This document shows, piece after piece, positions 35,537-44,393 of a stretch of 64,000 nt of DNA (positions are counted from its first letter, which is position 1; every line of letters begins with the position of its first letter). A program made the translations under genes and the position numbers. Source of the DNA: Streptomyces curacoi (GTDB taxonomy: Bacteria; Actinomycetota; Actinomycetes; Streptomycetales; Streptomycetaceae); assembly GCF_001513975.1 (NCBI RefSeq), contig NZ_KQ947988.1, positions 434,001 through 498,000 on the forward strand. The letters run 5' to 3'. The notes under the pieces are model-generated. The model saw only the letters and a list, made by a program, of their open reading frames with translations, was not told where the DNA came from and made no database searches.

Positions 35537-36715
35537 GTGAACGACCTCGCCTCCCTCCTCACTCCCGAGGGCCGCGCCCTCCTCGACGCCGTACGTGACA
35601 CCGACCCCGCCGACGAACTCGCCGTCGCCACCCGGCTGCGCCGCGAACACCCCGCCGAGCTGGTGTCGGCCGCCCTGGGCCAGGCGCGGCTGCGGCAGCG
35701 GGCGGTGGCGAAGTTCGGGGCCGCGGACGCGGGGCGGATGTTCTTCACGCCGAACGGGGTCGAGCAGTCGACGCGGGCGAGTGTCGCGGCGTACCGGGCC
35801 GCGCGGATGGCGGAGCTGGGGGTCGGCTCGGTCGCCGACCTGTGCTGCGGGATCGGCGGCGACGCGATCGCGCTGGCGCGGGCCGGGATCCGGGTGCTGG
35901 CGGTGGACCGGGATCCGCAGACCGCGGCTGCGGCGCGGGCGAACGCGGAGGCGCTGGGGCTCGGTGACCTCATCGAGGTGCGGGAGGCGGATGTCACGGA
36001 GGTCGACACCGACGGCTACGACGCCGTGTTCGTCGACCCGGCCCGGCGCTCCTCCAAGCGCGGCCGGATCTTCGACCCCGAGGCCTACTCGCCCCCGCTG
36101 TCCTGGGCCGTCGAGGCGGCGCTCAAGGCTCCGCGCGCCGCGCTGAAGATCGCGCCCGGTGTGCCGCACGAGGCGGTTCCGGCCGAGGCCGAGGCCGAGT
36201 GGATCTCCGACGGCGGGGACGTGAAGGAGGCGGTGCTGTGGTTCGGTACCGCGCCCGGTGCGGTGCGGGCGACGCTGCTGCCCGGGCCGCGCAGCCTGCT
36301 CGGGAAGGGGCTCCCCGATCCCCGGGTGCGGCCGGTCGGGCGGTACCTGTACGAGCCCGACGGCGCCGTCATCCGCGCCCACCTGGTCGCCGAGGCGGCC
36401 GAGGAGCTTCAGGGCGGGCTGCTCGACCCGACCATCGCCTACGTCACCGCCGACGAGCTGCGTCCGACCCCGTACGCCACGGCATACGAGATCACTGATC
36501 AACTCCCCTTCAACGTGAAGAAGTTGAAGGCCCTGCTGCGGGAGCGGGAGGTCGGGATCCTGACCGTGAAGAAGCGCGGTTCTGCGGTCGAGCCGGAGGA
36601 GTTGCGCAAGAAGGTCAAGCCGTCCGGCCCCCACTCGGCGACCGTGTTCCTGACCCGGGTCGCGGGGGCGCCGACCATGCTGATCGGCGCCCCCGCGGGA
36701 CCGGCTACCGGGTGA
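35537..36715 (+). CDS. SAM-dependent methyltransferase, class I, THUMP-like
   Basis: A 392-residue Rossmann methyltransferase. The SAM motif is VADLCCGIGGDAIALARAG (about 98-116), followed by AVDRDP and FVDPARRSSKRGR, where DPAR resembles the motif of RNA methyltransferases. A C-terminal THUMP-like extension is visible (VKKRGSAVEPEELRKKVK). The target is unknown, probably RNA. The GTG start lacks a good ribosome-binding site. Its last 11 bases overlap the end of the convergent cell-wall protein gene. Confidence 0.83.
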   Translation: MNDLASLLTPEGRALLDAVRDTDPADELAVATRLRREHPAELVSAALGQARLRQRAVAKFGAADAGRMFFTPNGVEQSTRASVAAYRAARMAELGVGSVADLCCGIGGDAIALARAGIRVLAVDRDPQTAAAARANAEALGLGDLIEVREADVTEVDTDGYDAVFVDPARRSSKRGRIFDPEAYSPPLSWAVEAALKAPRAALKIAPGVPHEAVPAEAEAEWISDGGDVKEAVLWFGTAPGAVRATLLPGPRSLLGKGLPDPRVRPVGRYLYEPDGAVIRAHLVAEAAEELQGGLLDPTIAYVTADELRPTPYATAYEITDQLPFNVKKLKALLREREVGILTVKKRGSAVEPEELRKKVKPSGPHSATVFLTRVAGAPTMLIGAPAGPATG

Positions 36716-38720
36716 CCGTCGCCCGCAGCGCGGTCAGGTCCGGGCGGGTGGTGGGCTCCGCCTTCATGGGGGTGCTCGAACTCGTCGCCGGCTCCTGGCC
36801 GTTGTAGTACGGCGTGTAGTCCCACAGGCTGCCGCTCGCGCTGATCGCCGTGCCCGCGGCGTTCGCCGCCGCCGTGGACACCGAGCCGGTGCCGCCGAAG
36901 ACAGCCAGGTAGTTGACGTTCGCGGCGCCCCTGACCAGGTACGACCTGGTGTCGGTGGAGAGGGCGTCGACCCTCGTCCACAGCAGCGGGCCGAAGACGT
37001 TCATCGCCGCGGCGGCCGTGGTGCCGCCGCGCCAGCTGTCGACGGAGGCGAGCGCGGCGTTGCTCGGGCCGCGCCACCAGAAGCGGGCGAGCGTGGCCGC
37101 CGTGGCCTCGTGGGTGCTCGCGGTGATCGGGTAGTAGCTGTACGTCGAGGGCCAGTTGGAGAAGGTCGTGTGGGTCAGCGCGTACTTCGCCGAGCCGCCG
37201 ACCGGGATGATGTACGTCTCACGCGGGTCGAGGCCGTTCAGGTACGACTTCACGGACGAGGTCAGCTTGTTGCCGTCGTTGAGGACGACGACGGACCTGC
37301 CGGTCCGGCCCTGGGCGCCGGCGGCGGAGGCGGCGGCCAGCGCGGAGTGGTGGTCGGTGCCGGTGGCGAGGAAGACGCTCTCGGGGGCGCTGGTGATCGA
37401 CTTGGCGACGGCGACCGAGGTCGAGTAACGGGACGTGCCCGCAAGGCGCTTGGGGGTGAAGCCGAGCGAGGAGACCTTCGAGGCGACGCCGCTGCTCAGG
37501 ATGGAGGTGCCGCCGACGAGGTAGACCGTCGCACCGGGCTTCAGGATGCGCTTGAGCTCGGTCTGCACGGCGGAGGACAGGGAGGTGGCCGGCGTCAGCA
37601 GCACCGGACCGCCCTTCTTGCCGGCGAGGGCCGGGGCCGTCAGCGCGTATGGCGCGCTGTCCTTGGAGACCAGGACGGCGGAGGAGGCGTTCATGAGACC
37701 GGCCTCGCTCTGGCCGACGGTGTTCCAGGTCCAGCGGGACCCGGCGATGTTGGTGCCGTGGACGTCGGCGCCCCAGACCCGGCCGACGCCGTTCTCGCGC
37801 AGCGGCTGCCAGGCGGGCGAGCGGCCGCCGTAGGGGAAGGGGGTGCCCCTGGTCACCGAGTCCGCGGTGACCGTGAGGACGAGGTTGCTCTCCATGCAGC
37901 AGCTGCCGGTCTCGGTCGGGCCGTCGTAGTGGACGACCAGCCGGTCGCTCGCGGGCGCCCAGGAGGGGGACGAGTAGGTGCCGCTGTCGTTGGTGAGGCG
38001 GCGCTCGCCCGTGCCGTCGGTGTTGATGGAGAACAGCTGGTCGTGGCCGTCGACGCGGCGGAGGAAGGCGAGCTTGGTGCCGTCGGGCGACAGAGCGGGC
38101 GCGGCACCGTTCGTGACCAGCGTGGTCTGGGTGCCGGCGCCGGCGTCGTAGAGCACGACCGACGGCGTCGTGGTGGTGCATCCCGGGCCGCCGCGCTGGA
38201 AGGCGACGATCCGGCCGGCCGCGGCGCCGCTCGGGTAGGTGTCGCAGCCGCCGGCGGCCAGCAGGGCGGTCGGGCGGCTGCTGCCGTCGGGGGCGATGGA
38301 GTACAGCTTCTTGGCCGCGGAGAAGACGATGCCGCGGCCCGCGGCCCAGTACGTCGGGCGGGACGGAGCGCGGCCGTTGTCGGTCCCGTCGTAGAGCGTG
38401 GTCGGCGTGCCGCCCGCGACGCTCACGGTGCGCAGGGTTCCGGCCTCCTCGAAGGCCACGCGGCTGCCGTCGGGCGCCCAGGCGGGCGTCTCGGCGTCCG
38501 AGCCCCGGTAGACGTACTTGTCGCCAGCGCCCTCGGCGTCGACCAGGGAGATGCCGTCGTTGATCACGGCGATGGCGCCGTCGGTGGCCGGCCATCCGGC
38601 GACGTCGGCCGACGCGCCCGGGGCGAGCGCGACGGCGGTGCCGGCGGCGAGGGCCGTCACGGCGGTGAGCGCGACGAGTCTGCGGCGCGCGGCTGATGTG
38701 GCGGATCCTGAAGATCCCAT
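36705..38720 (-). CDS. secreted protein with PD40/TolB-like propeller and cell-wall-binding repeats
   Basis: A 671-residue exported protein. Signal peptide about 1-38 (ALTAVTALAAGTAVALAPGASA). Residues 45-330 show repeated WAPDGSRVAFEE / LSPDGTKLAFLRR / WAPASDRLVVHY blades typical of PD40/TolB beta-propellers. From about 380 come cell-wall-binding repeat 2 (PF04122-like) units: YLVGGTSILSSGV, RLAGTSRYSTSVAVAK, SVFLATGTD. Such repeats anchor proteins to the cell wall in Gram-positives. ATG 38720 has GGGGGG upstream. Its partner or ligand is unknown. Confidence 0.83.
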   Translation of the reverse strand: MGSSGSATSAARRRLVALTAVTALAAGTAVALAPGASADVAGWPATDGAIAVINDGISLVDAEGAGDKYVYRGSDAETPAWAPDGSRVAFEEAGTLRTVSVAGGTPTTLYDGTDNGRAPSRPTYWAAGRGIVFSAAKKLYSIAPDGSSRPTALLAAGGCDTYPSGAAAGRIVAFQRGGPGCTTTTPSVVLYDAGAGTQTTLVTNGAAPALSPDGTKLAFLRRVDGHDQLFSINTDGTGERRLTNDSGTYSSPSWAPASDRLVVHYDGPTETGSCCMESNLVLTVTADSVTRGTPFPYGGRSPAWQPLRENGVGRVWGADVHGTNIAGSRWTWNTVGQSEAGLMNASSAVLVSKDSAPYALTAPALAGKKGGPVLLTPATSLSSAVQTELKRILKPGATVYLVGGTSILSSGVASKVSSLGFTPKRLAGTSRYSTSVAVAKSITSAPESVFLATGTDHHSALAAASAAGAQGRTGRSVVVLNDGNKLTSSVKSYLNGLDPRETYIIPVGGSAKYALTHTTFSNWPSTYSYYPITASTHEATAATLARFWWRGPSNAALASVDSWRGGTTAAAAMNVFGPLLWTRVDALSTDTRSYLVRGAANVNYLAVFGGTGSVSTAAANAAGTAISASGSLWDYTPYYNGQEPATSSSTPMKAEPTTRPDLTALRATVTR

Positions 38721-38839
38721 GCGTGTACCCCCCACGGGTGTCGGAACGGCTGCCCGACCGCGGAAGGTGTCACGCCGGCTGCGGCAGCCGCGCAACTGTA
38801 AACCGTCCCTGACCAGGAAGGGAATGGTTTACCGAGCAA

Positions 38840-40105
38840 TCACTGTGCGGGAAGTGAACGGAGTTTCGCCCGCAGCAGCTCCCGCTCGCGTTCGTTCACC
38901 GTCAGTTCCGCCGCCCGGGCGAGCTCCGCGCGCGCCTCCGTCGTACGCCCGAGGCGGGCGAGCAGATCGCCGCGCACGCTCGGCAGCAGGTGGTACTCCT
39001 GGAGGGCGGGTTCGGCGGCGAGGGTCTCGACGATCTCCAGGGCCGCCCCGGGCCCCTCCGCCATCGACACGGCGACCGCGCGGTTGAGTTCGACGACCGG
39101 GGACCGGGTGCGGGCGGCGAGCAGGCCGTACAGGGTCGAGATCGTCCGCCAGTCGGTCTCCTCGTACGTGTAGGCGTGCGCGTGGCAGGCGGCGATGGCG
39201 GCCTGGAGGGCGTAGGGGCCCGGGGCGCCCGCGGCCGTGGCCTCGGCGCGGCCCAGTGCGTTGATGCCGCGGGCGATGAGCATGCGGTTCCAGCGGCGGC
39301 GGTTCTGGTCCTTGAGGAGGATCGGCGCGCCGTCGGGGCCGGTGCGGGCGGCCGTGCGGGACGCCTGGAACTCCAGCAGCGAGGTGAGGCCGTGGACCTC
39401 CGGCTCCTTCGGCATCAGGGACGACAGCACACGCGCCAGGCGCAGCGCGTCCTCACACAGGGACGGGCGCAGCCAGTCGTCGCCGGCGGTGGCGGCGTAC
39501 CCCTCGTTGAAGATCAGGTAGATGACGTCCAGGACCGAGCCGAGGCGGGCCTCGCGGTCGGGGCCGTAGGGGACCTCGAAGGCGACGTTCTTGGTGGCGA
39601 GGGTGCGCTTGGCCCGCACGATGCGCTGGGCGACCGTGGACTCCGGCACCAGGAACGCCCGGGCGATCTCGGGAGTCGTCAGGCCGCCCAGCAGCCGGAG
39701 CGTGAGGGCGATACGGGCCTGCGGCGACAGCACCGGGTGACAGGTGGTGAAGACGAGGCGGAGCAGGTCGTCGTCGATGTCGTCGGGGTCGGCGGGCTCC
39801 TCGGGCGGTGCCGTCGTCTCCAGGTCGCGGCCGATCTCCTGGAGCTTGCGGGCGTAGTTCTCGCGGCGCCGGATCAGGTCCACGGCGCGGTGCCTGGCGG
39901 TGGCCATCAGCCAGGCGCCGGGGTTGTCGGGGACGCCGTCCCGGGGCCACTGCTCCAGGGCGGCGACCAGCGCGTCCTGCGCGAGTTCCTCGGCGATGCC
40001 GACGTCCCGGACGACGCGGGTCACGGCGGCGATGACGCGGGGGGACTCGATACGGAAGACGGTCTCGATGGAGCCGTGCGGGTCTGCGGTGGGCTGCGGG
40101 GTCAC
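38840..40105 (-). CDS. ECF42-type RNA polymerase sigma factor with C-terminal TPR-like domain
   Basis: A 421-residue sigma factor. Sigma regions 2 and 4 occupy about 1-180 (IAEELAQDALVAALEQWPRDGVPDNPGAWLMATARHRAVDLIRRREN; TPEIARAFLVPESTVAQRIVRAKR). A long helical C-terminal domain (DUF6596/TPR-like, about 190-421) is typical of the ECF42 group. ECF42 factors are paired with a YCII/DGPF-domain protein, which is exactly the gene 47 bp upstream (40153-40509). GTG 40105 is chosen; the open frame continues upstream into the partner gene. No anti-sigma factor is present; the C-terminal domain is thought to take over regulation. Confidence 0.92.
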   Translation of the reverse strand: MTPQPTADPHGSIETVFRIESPRVIAAVTRVVRDVGIAEELAQDALVAALEQWPRDGVPDNPGAWLMATARHRAVDLIRRRENYARKLQEIGRDLETTAPPEEPADPDDIDDDLLRLVFTTCHPVLSPQARIALTLRLLGGLTTPEIARAFLVPESTVAQRIVRAKRTLATKNVAFEVPYGPDREARLGSVLDVIYLIFNEGYAATAGDDWLRPSLCEDALRLARVLSSLMPKEPEVHGLTSLLEFQASRTAARTGPDGAPILLKDQNRRRWNRMLIARGINALGRAEATAAGAPGPYALQAAIAACHAHAYTYEETDWRTISTLYGLLAARTRSPVVELNRAVAVSMAEGPGAALEIVETLAAEPALQEYHLLPSVRGDLLARLGRTTEARAELARAAELTVNERERELLRAKLRSLPAQ

Positions 40106-40152
40106 AGCCCACCATGCAACACCCGTACGACCGGGGATCCAAGGAGGGCAGG

Positions 40153-40509
40153 TCAGCCCTCGGCGATCTCCCGGACCTCGCAGGTGACCTGCCATTCCTC
40201 CCCGTGGACCTTCAGGAACCGCGAGGCCCACTCCAGTGCCTCGGCCTTGTCCTTGCACTGCATGATCGCGTAGCCGCCGATGACCTCCTTGGTCTCGGTG
40301 AACGGCCCGTCGGTGACCGAGATCTTCGCACCGTCCCAGTGCACGCGGGTGCCCTGCGACGACGGGGTGAGCCCCGCGGTGTCGAGCATCACCCCGGCCT
40401 TGGTGATCTCCTCCAGCAGCTCCCCCATCCGCTGCATGAGCTCGGGGCTGGGGCCCTCGGCGGGGGCGTTGGCCTCGTCGACGCGGACCAGCGACATATA
40501 GCGCGGCAT
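40153..40509 (-). CDS. YCII/DGPF domain protein, partner of ECF42 sigma factor
   Basis: A 118-residue ferredoxin-like fold protein with the signature DGPF in SVTDGPFTETKEVIGGYAI. Proteins of this kind are encoded next to ECF42 sigma factors. The role is unknown; it may be a member of the regulon or a modulator. It starts 41 bp after the MFS transporter stop and ends 47 bp before the sigma gene, so the three genes may form an operon. Confidence 0.9.
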   Translation of the reverse strand: MPRYMSLVRVDEANAPAEGPSPELMQRMGELLEEITKAGVMLDTAGLTPSSQGTRVHWDGAKISVTDGPFTETKEVIGGYAIMQCKDKAEALEWASRFLKVHGEEWQVTCEVREIAEG

Positions 40510-40550
40510 GGTGACTCCTCGGGGTCGGCGACCGGGTCCCTCCCGGCCTC

Positions 40551-42059
40551 TCACCCCTGCGTCGATCGGGAGGCCGCCGGATCGACACGCTCCCCGGAAT
40601 TCTTCCGAGATTTTTTTCCGGCGGGCGTCTGTGCAGGTGGGCCCCCGTGGTCGGCCCCCTTCCCGGACAGCAGTCCGGCGGCGAGCGCGGCCACCGCGAG
40701 CAGCCCCGCCGCCACCCAGTACGCCGCCGCGTACCCCGCGACGAGCCCCTCGGCCCCCTCCCCGCCCGAGCCCGCGCTCGCGCTCGCCGCGACCGTGACC
40801 AGCACGCCCAGCCCCACAGCCCCGCCCACCTGCCGCGAGGTGTTGAGCAGCCCGGAGGCCATTCCCGTCTCCTCCTGGGCGACCCCCTCGGTGGCCGCCG
40901 TCCCCAGCGGTACGAAGCACATGCCGATGCCGACGCTGGCGACCGCCGACGGTCCGAGGACGGAGAGCAGGAACCCGCCGTCCACCGCCATGGCCGCCGC
41001 GAACCACGCGAACCCCGCCGCTCCGAGCAGCCCGCCCGCCACCAGCAGGACCCCGGGCCCGAACCGCCCGACCGTCCGCGCGGCGATCACCGTGCCGGCC
41101 ACGACCCCGGCGCAGAACGGCAGGAAGGCGCCTCCGGCGGCGGTGGGCCCGTACTCCAGGACCTGTTGCAGGTAGAGGGAGGTGAAGTAGAAGGCGGCGA
41201 ACTGGCCCGCCGACATCAGCAGTGCGAAGACGTTCGCCGCGAGCACCGGTCCCTGGGCGAGGATCCCGAGCCGCAGCAGCGGCTGCCGTACGCGCGTCTC
41301 GGCCGCCGTGAAGAGCGCCAGCAGGAGGGCGGCCGCGGCCAGCGCGCCGCCGGTCTGCCAGGACACCCAGCCATGGGTCTCGGTCCGCACCAGGCCCAGG
41401 ACGAGGAGCGAGGTACCGGCGGTGACGAGGAGCGCGCCGAGCGCGTCGAGTCGTGGCCTGCTCCCGGTTCCCGGCCGGTCGTCGGCGGGCACCGCGGGGC
41501 GTACGAGGGCCAGTACGGCGGCCACGACCGGCACGTTGACCAGCATGACCGCGCGCCAGCCGAACCAGTCGGTGAGCAGCCCGCCCGCGAGCACCCCGAC
41601 CGCGCCACCGGCCGCACCGGCGGCACCCCACAGTCCGAGGGCCCGCGAACGGGCCGCTCCGGCCGGGAAGTTGACGGTGATGAGGGCGAGCGCGACCGGC
41701 GACAGCAGGGCCGCGCCGACGCCCTGTGCGGCCCGGGCCGCGATCAACTGGCCCGGCGCCTGGGCGAGTCCGCCGAGGAGGCTCGCGAGCCCGAAGAGGA
41801 CGAAGCCGGCCACGAGGACCCGTCGCCGGCCGGCCACGTCTGCGAGCCGTCCGCCGAGCATGAGCAGCCCGCCGAAGGTGAGCGCGTAGGCGTTGACGAC
41901 CCAGGCCAGCGACTCGGGGGCGAAGCCGAGGCCGCCGCCGATGTCCGGCAGGGCGACGTTGACGACGGACATGTCGAGGGAGACGAGGAACTGCACGGTG
42001 AGCAGCACCGGCAGTAACCAACGGCCCTGGCGCGTCTGGGAGTTCAGCGTATCCACCAT
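40551..42059 (-). CDS. MFS drug-efflux transporter (DHA2-like) with a TTA codon
   Basis: A 502-residue major facilitator transporter with about 14 predicted membrane helices. The DHA2 signatures are VVNVALPDIGG in helix 1, GGRLADVAGRRRVLVAG in loop 2-3 and the antiporter motif GVGAALLSPVALALI in helix 5. A charged C-terminal tail of about 35 residues follows the last helix. Leu15 is encoded by TTA (42015-42017 on the plus strand as TAA), making translation dependent on the bldA tRNA. It is divergent from a TetR regulator across an 84-bp promoter with a perfect palindrome. Probably a drug or metabolite exporter repressed by TetR. Confidence 0.9.
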   Translation of the reverse strand: MVDTLNSQTRQGRWLLPVLLTVQFLVSLDMSVVNVALPDIGGGLGFAPESLAWVVNAYALTFGGLLMLGGRLADVAGRRRVLVAGFVLFGLASLLGGLAQAPGQLIAARAAQGVGAALLSPVALALITVNFPAGAARSRALGLWGAAGAAGGAVGVLAGGLLTDWFGWRAVMLVNVPVVAAVLALVRPAVPADDRPGTGSRPRLDALGALLVTAGTSLLVLGLVRTETHGWVSWQTGGALAAAALLLALFTAAETRVRQPLLRLGILAQGPVLAANVFALLMSAGQFAAFYFTSLYLQQVLEYGPTAAGGAFLPFCAGVVAGTVIAARTVGRFGPGVLLVAGGLLGAAGFAWFAAAMAVDGGFLLSVLGPSAVASVGIGMCFVPLGTAATEGVAQEETGMASGLLNTSRQVGGAVGLGVLVTVAASASAGSGGEGAEGLVAGYAAAYWVAAGLLAVAALAAGLLSGKGADHGGPPAQTPAGKKSRKNSGERVDPAASRSTQG

Positions 42060-42073
42060 GCGAGGCAGATTAA

Positions 42074-42085
42074 TATACGCGTATA
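42074..42085. promoter_or_regulatory. perfect palindrome, likely TetR operator
   Basis: TATACGCGTATA is a perfect 12-bp palindrome inside an AT-rich patch, 15 bp upstream of the MFS start and 58 bp upstream of the TetR start, well placed to control both. Confidence 0.6.
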
Positions 42086-42110
42086 GAAAATAACCAGGGC
42101 CGCCCGCGTA

Positions 42111-42138
42111 CCGGCGCGTTCCGGCGCGTTCCGGCGCG
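42111..42138. repeat. 10-bp tandem repeat CCGGCGCGTT
   Basis: Two full units and one partial unit of CCGGCGCGTT just upstream of the tetR start codon. Confidence 0.85.
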
Positions 42139-42143
42139 CGAGA

Positions 42144-42836
42144 ATGACCCTCGTGGCAGAGAAACCGAGCGCTCAGGGCCGCAGACGCGGCCGCCCGCCC
42201 CGTATCGCGGCGGAGCAGATCGTCGACGTGGCCCGGCGGATCATCCAGGAGGAGGGCGTCGAGGCACTGTCCATGCGCCGGGTCGCCAAGGAGGTCGGAG
42301 CGACGCCGATGGCGCTCTACCACCACGTACGCGACAAGGACGAGCTGCTCCTGCTCACCCTGCGGGGCATGGCGGCGACGTTCCCGCGTCCGACGCTGCC
42401 CGCCGACCCCCGCGACCGCATCCTCACGACCGCCGTCCATATGCACGCGATCCTCAGCGAGGTGGTCTGGGTCATCGACGTACTGAGCCTGGGCGACCTC
42501 ACGGACAAGGCCGCCCTGTGGATGCCCGAGGAGATCATCGACTCGGCGATGGCCTGCGGCCTGACCGCCGAACAGGCGCTGCACGCCTACCGCACCATCT
42601 GGTACGTCGTCTACGGCGCCCTGGTCTTCCAGCGCGCCGACGCCCGCCGCGCCGCCGACCCCGACCGCAGGCCGTTCTTCCCGACACACCTCACGAAGGA
42701 GGACACCGAGGCGCTGCCGCGCATGACCGAGCTGGCGGCGAGGTGGGAGGAGCTGAAGGGGCGTTACGACGTGGCCGAGCAGCTGGCCGGGGTGGTGGAC
42801 GGGCTGTTGGGGAAGCGCCCGGTCACCGAGGGGTAG
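42144..42836 (+). CDS. TetR/AcrR family transcriptional regulator
   Basis: A 230-residue one-component repressor: N-terminal HTH (about 20-65, AAEQIVDVARRIIQEEGVEALSMRRVAKEVGATPMALYHHVRDKDELL) and a C-terminal ligand domain with the TetR_C pattern. It is divergent from the MFS exporter, so the exporter is its probable target, with the exported compound as inducer. Confidence 0.9.
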   Translation: MTLVAEKPSAQGRRRGRPPRIAAEQIVDVARRIIQEEGVEALSMRRVAKEVGATPMALYHHVRDKDELLLLTLRGMAATFPRPTLPADPRDRILTTAVHMHAILSEVVWVIDVLSLGDLTDKAALWMPEEIIDSAMACGLTAEQALHAYRTIWYVVYGALVFQRADARRAADPDRRPFFPTHLTKEDTEALPRMTELAARWEELKGRYDVAEQLAGVVDGLLGKRPVTEG

Positions 42837-42923
42837 GTCCGCGGTCAGGGCGTGGCACTGCCCCATGGAGTCGTCCGGCGTCGCCGCGGGGCGGCCCTCC
42901 GCGCCCGTCCCCCGGCGTGCCGC

Positions 42924-44324
42924 CTACTCCGCTTCCGCCCCGAACCCCACCCTGGCGTACGGCGCCCCGATCGCCCGGCCCCCGAGCACCAGCGCCGCGT
43001 CCGTCACGATGCCCGTCGGGCGCCCGCGCAGCTCCCATACGGCCCCGTTGTCGTTGTCCTCGCCCACCGCGGCGGCGGACAGGTCGGCGTAGCCGTTGCC
43101 GTTGATGTCGAGGAGCCGGACGGCGCTGCCGAAGGTGTCGCCGAGTTCGGCGGTGCCGGGGATCCCGGCGGTGTTCTGGGTGAAGGCCTGGGCGCCCGAC
43201 CCCGTCAGGCCGGTGCGGCTGCCGCGCAGGATGTCGACGACGCCCGCGGCGTCGCCGTGGCCGAACTCCTCGCCGGGCGCTCCGACGGCCACGTCGTCGA
43301 TGCCGTCACCGGTGATGTCGCCGACCGCGACGGCGGAGCCGAAGGCGTCATGGGGCTCCGGTGTGCCCGGGACGCCGGGGGTGTCCTGGCTGTACGGCTT
43401 CCAGGTGCCGCTGGGGGTGACGCCGGCCGCCGAGCCGTACGCGACCTCGATCTTCTCGTCGTACCGGAAGCCGACCACCACGTCGTCGTAGCCGTCGCCG
43501 TTGACGTCGCCGAGCGCCACGCCGCCGTCTCCCGCGGGGGCGGTGGCGGGTGTGAGGCCCGTGGCCGAGGCCGTGTAGAACTTCGTGCAGTACACGCCCT
43601 CGCCGCAGTACGCGTGCAGTGCGAGGTCGTCGCGGCCGTCGCCGTTGACGTCGCCGACCGCGCCGTCCTTGACGTCGACGTACCGGAGGCGCTCGGGGTC
43701 GAGGGGCGCCTTGCGGACCGGGGTGCCCGTGCGGGTGAGCGGGCCCGTCCAGACGCTGCCCGTGGTGCCGAAGGGGTCGTCGCCCGGGGCGCGGCCGGTG
43801 CGGAAGAGGGCCAGGTCGAGCTTGCCGTCACCGTCGAAGTCGCCGGTCTGGGTGTCGGTGGCGGGGAGCGCGACGCTGCCGCTGCCGGACAGGCCCCGCG
43901 GCCCGCCCCAGACGATCACCGCGTCGCCGGTCCCGGAGACGAACCCGATGACCAGGTCGGCGTAACCGTCGGCGTTCAGGTCGCCCTTGGCCAGCTGGGC
44001 CCCGAACTCCTCGTTCTTGACCGGGCTGCCCGGAACACCGGTCGTGGCGCGGCTGATGACGGTTCGTCGGTCGGCCGACAGGCCGTGCGGGCCGCCGTAG
44101 AGCACGGCCGCGTAGCCCGCGCCGCGCTGTCCGCCGACGGTCGCGCGCGGGGCGCCGACGGCGAGGTCCTGGTAGCCGTCGCCGTCGAAGTCGTCGCGGA
44201 CGGGGGCGGAGGCGGCGGCCTCGGCACGGGGCGTCAGGTCCGACGGGACCGCTCCCAGTGCGAGCAGACCCGCCAGGAGCGGAACGACCCAACCGGCATA
44301 TGAACGAAGCGGGAACACCGACAC
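42924..44324 (-). CDS. secreted FG-GAP (integrin alpha-like) repeat protein
   Basis: A 466-residue exported protein with a signal peptide (about 1-36) and seven-bladed propeller repeats. Calcium-binding motifs DxDxDGxxD recur: DFDGDGYQD, DLNADGYAD, DFDGDGKLD, DVNGDGRDD, DVNGDGYDD, DITGDGIDD, DINGNGYAD. FG-GAP proteins bind ligands or glycans at the cell surface; the function here is unknown. The GTG start at 44324 has GGGGGAG upstream; GTG 44318 is an alternative. Confidence 0.88.
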   Translation of the reverse strand: MSVFPLRSYAGWVVPLLAGLLALGAVPSDLTPRAEAAASAPVRDDFDGDGYQDLAVGAPRATVGGQRGAGYAAVLYGGPHGLSADRRTVISRATTGVPGSPVKNEEFGAQLAKGDLNADGYADLVIGFVSGTGDAVIVWGGPRGLSGSGSVALPATDTQTGDFDGDGKLDLALFRTGRAPGDDPFGTTGSVWTGPLTRTGTPVRKAPLDPERLRYVDVKDGAVGDVNGDGRDDLALHAYCGEGVYCTKFYTASATGLTPATAPAGDGGVALGDVNGDGYDDVVVGFRYDEKIEVAYGSAAGVTPSGTWKPYSQDTPGVPGTPEPHDAFGSAVAVGDITGDGIDDVAVGAPGEEFGHGDAAGVVDILRGSRTGLTGSGAQAFTQNTAGIPGTAELGDTFGSAVRLLDINGNGYADLSAAAVGEDNDNGAVWELRGRPTGIVTDAALVLGGRAIGAPYARVGFGAEAE

Positions 44325-44393
44325 ACTCCCCCGTTACGGCGACAAGTCACCCCTCTTGACTCCCCACCCGCCACGAGGGTTGTCCTCGGCCCG

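Noticed and set aside
34439..36634. Extended minus-strand frame of 731 codons for the upstream deacetylase
   Set aside because: The part beyond 35416 is antisense to the methyltransferase gene and has no domain; a lipoprotein signal starts near 35416.
40590..40620. Plus-strand hairpin CGGAA-TTC-TTCCG followed by a T-run, like an intrinsic terminator
   Set aside because: It lies inside the 3' end of the minus-strand MFS gene and no plus-strand gene ends there; stem only 5 bp.
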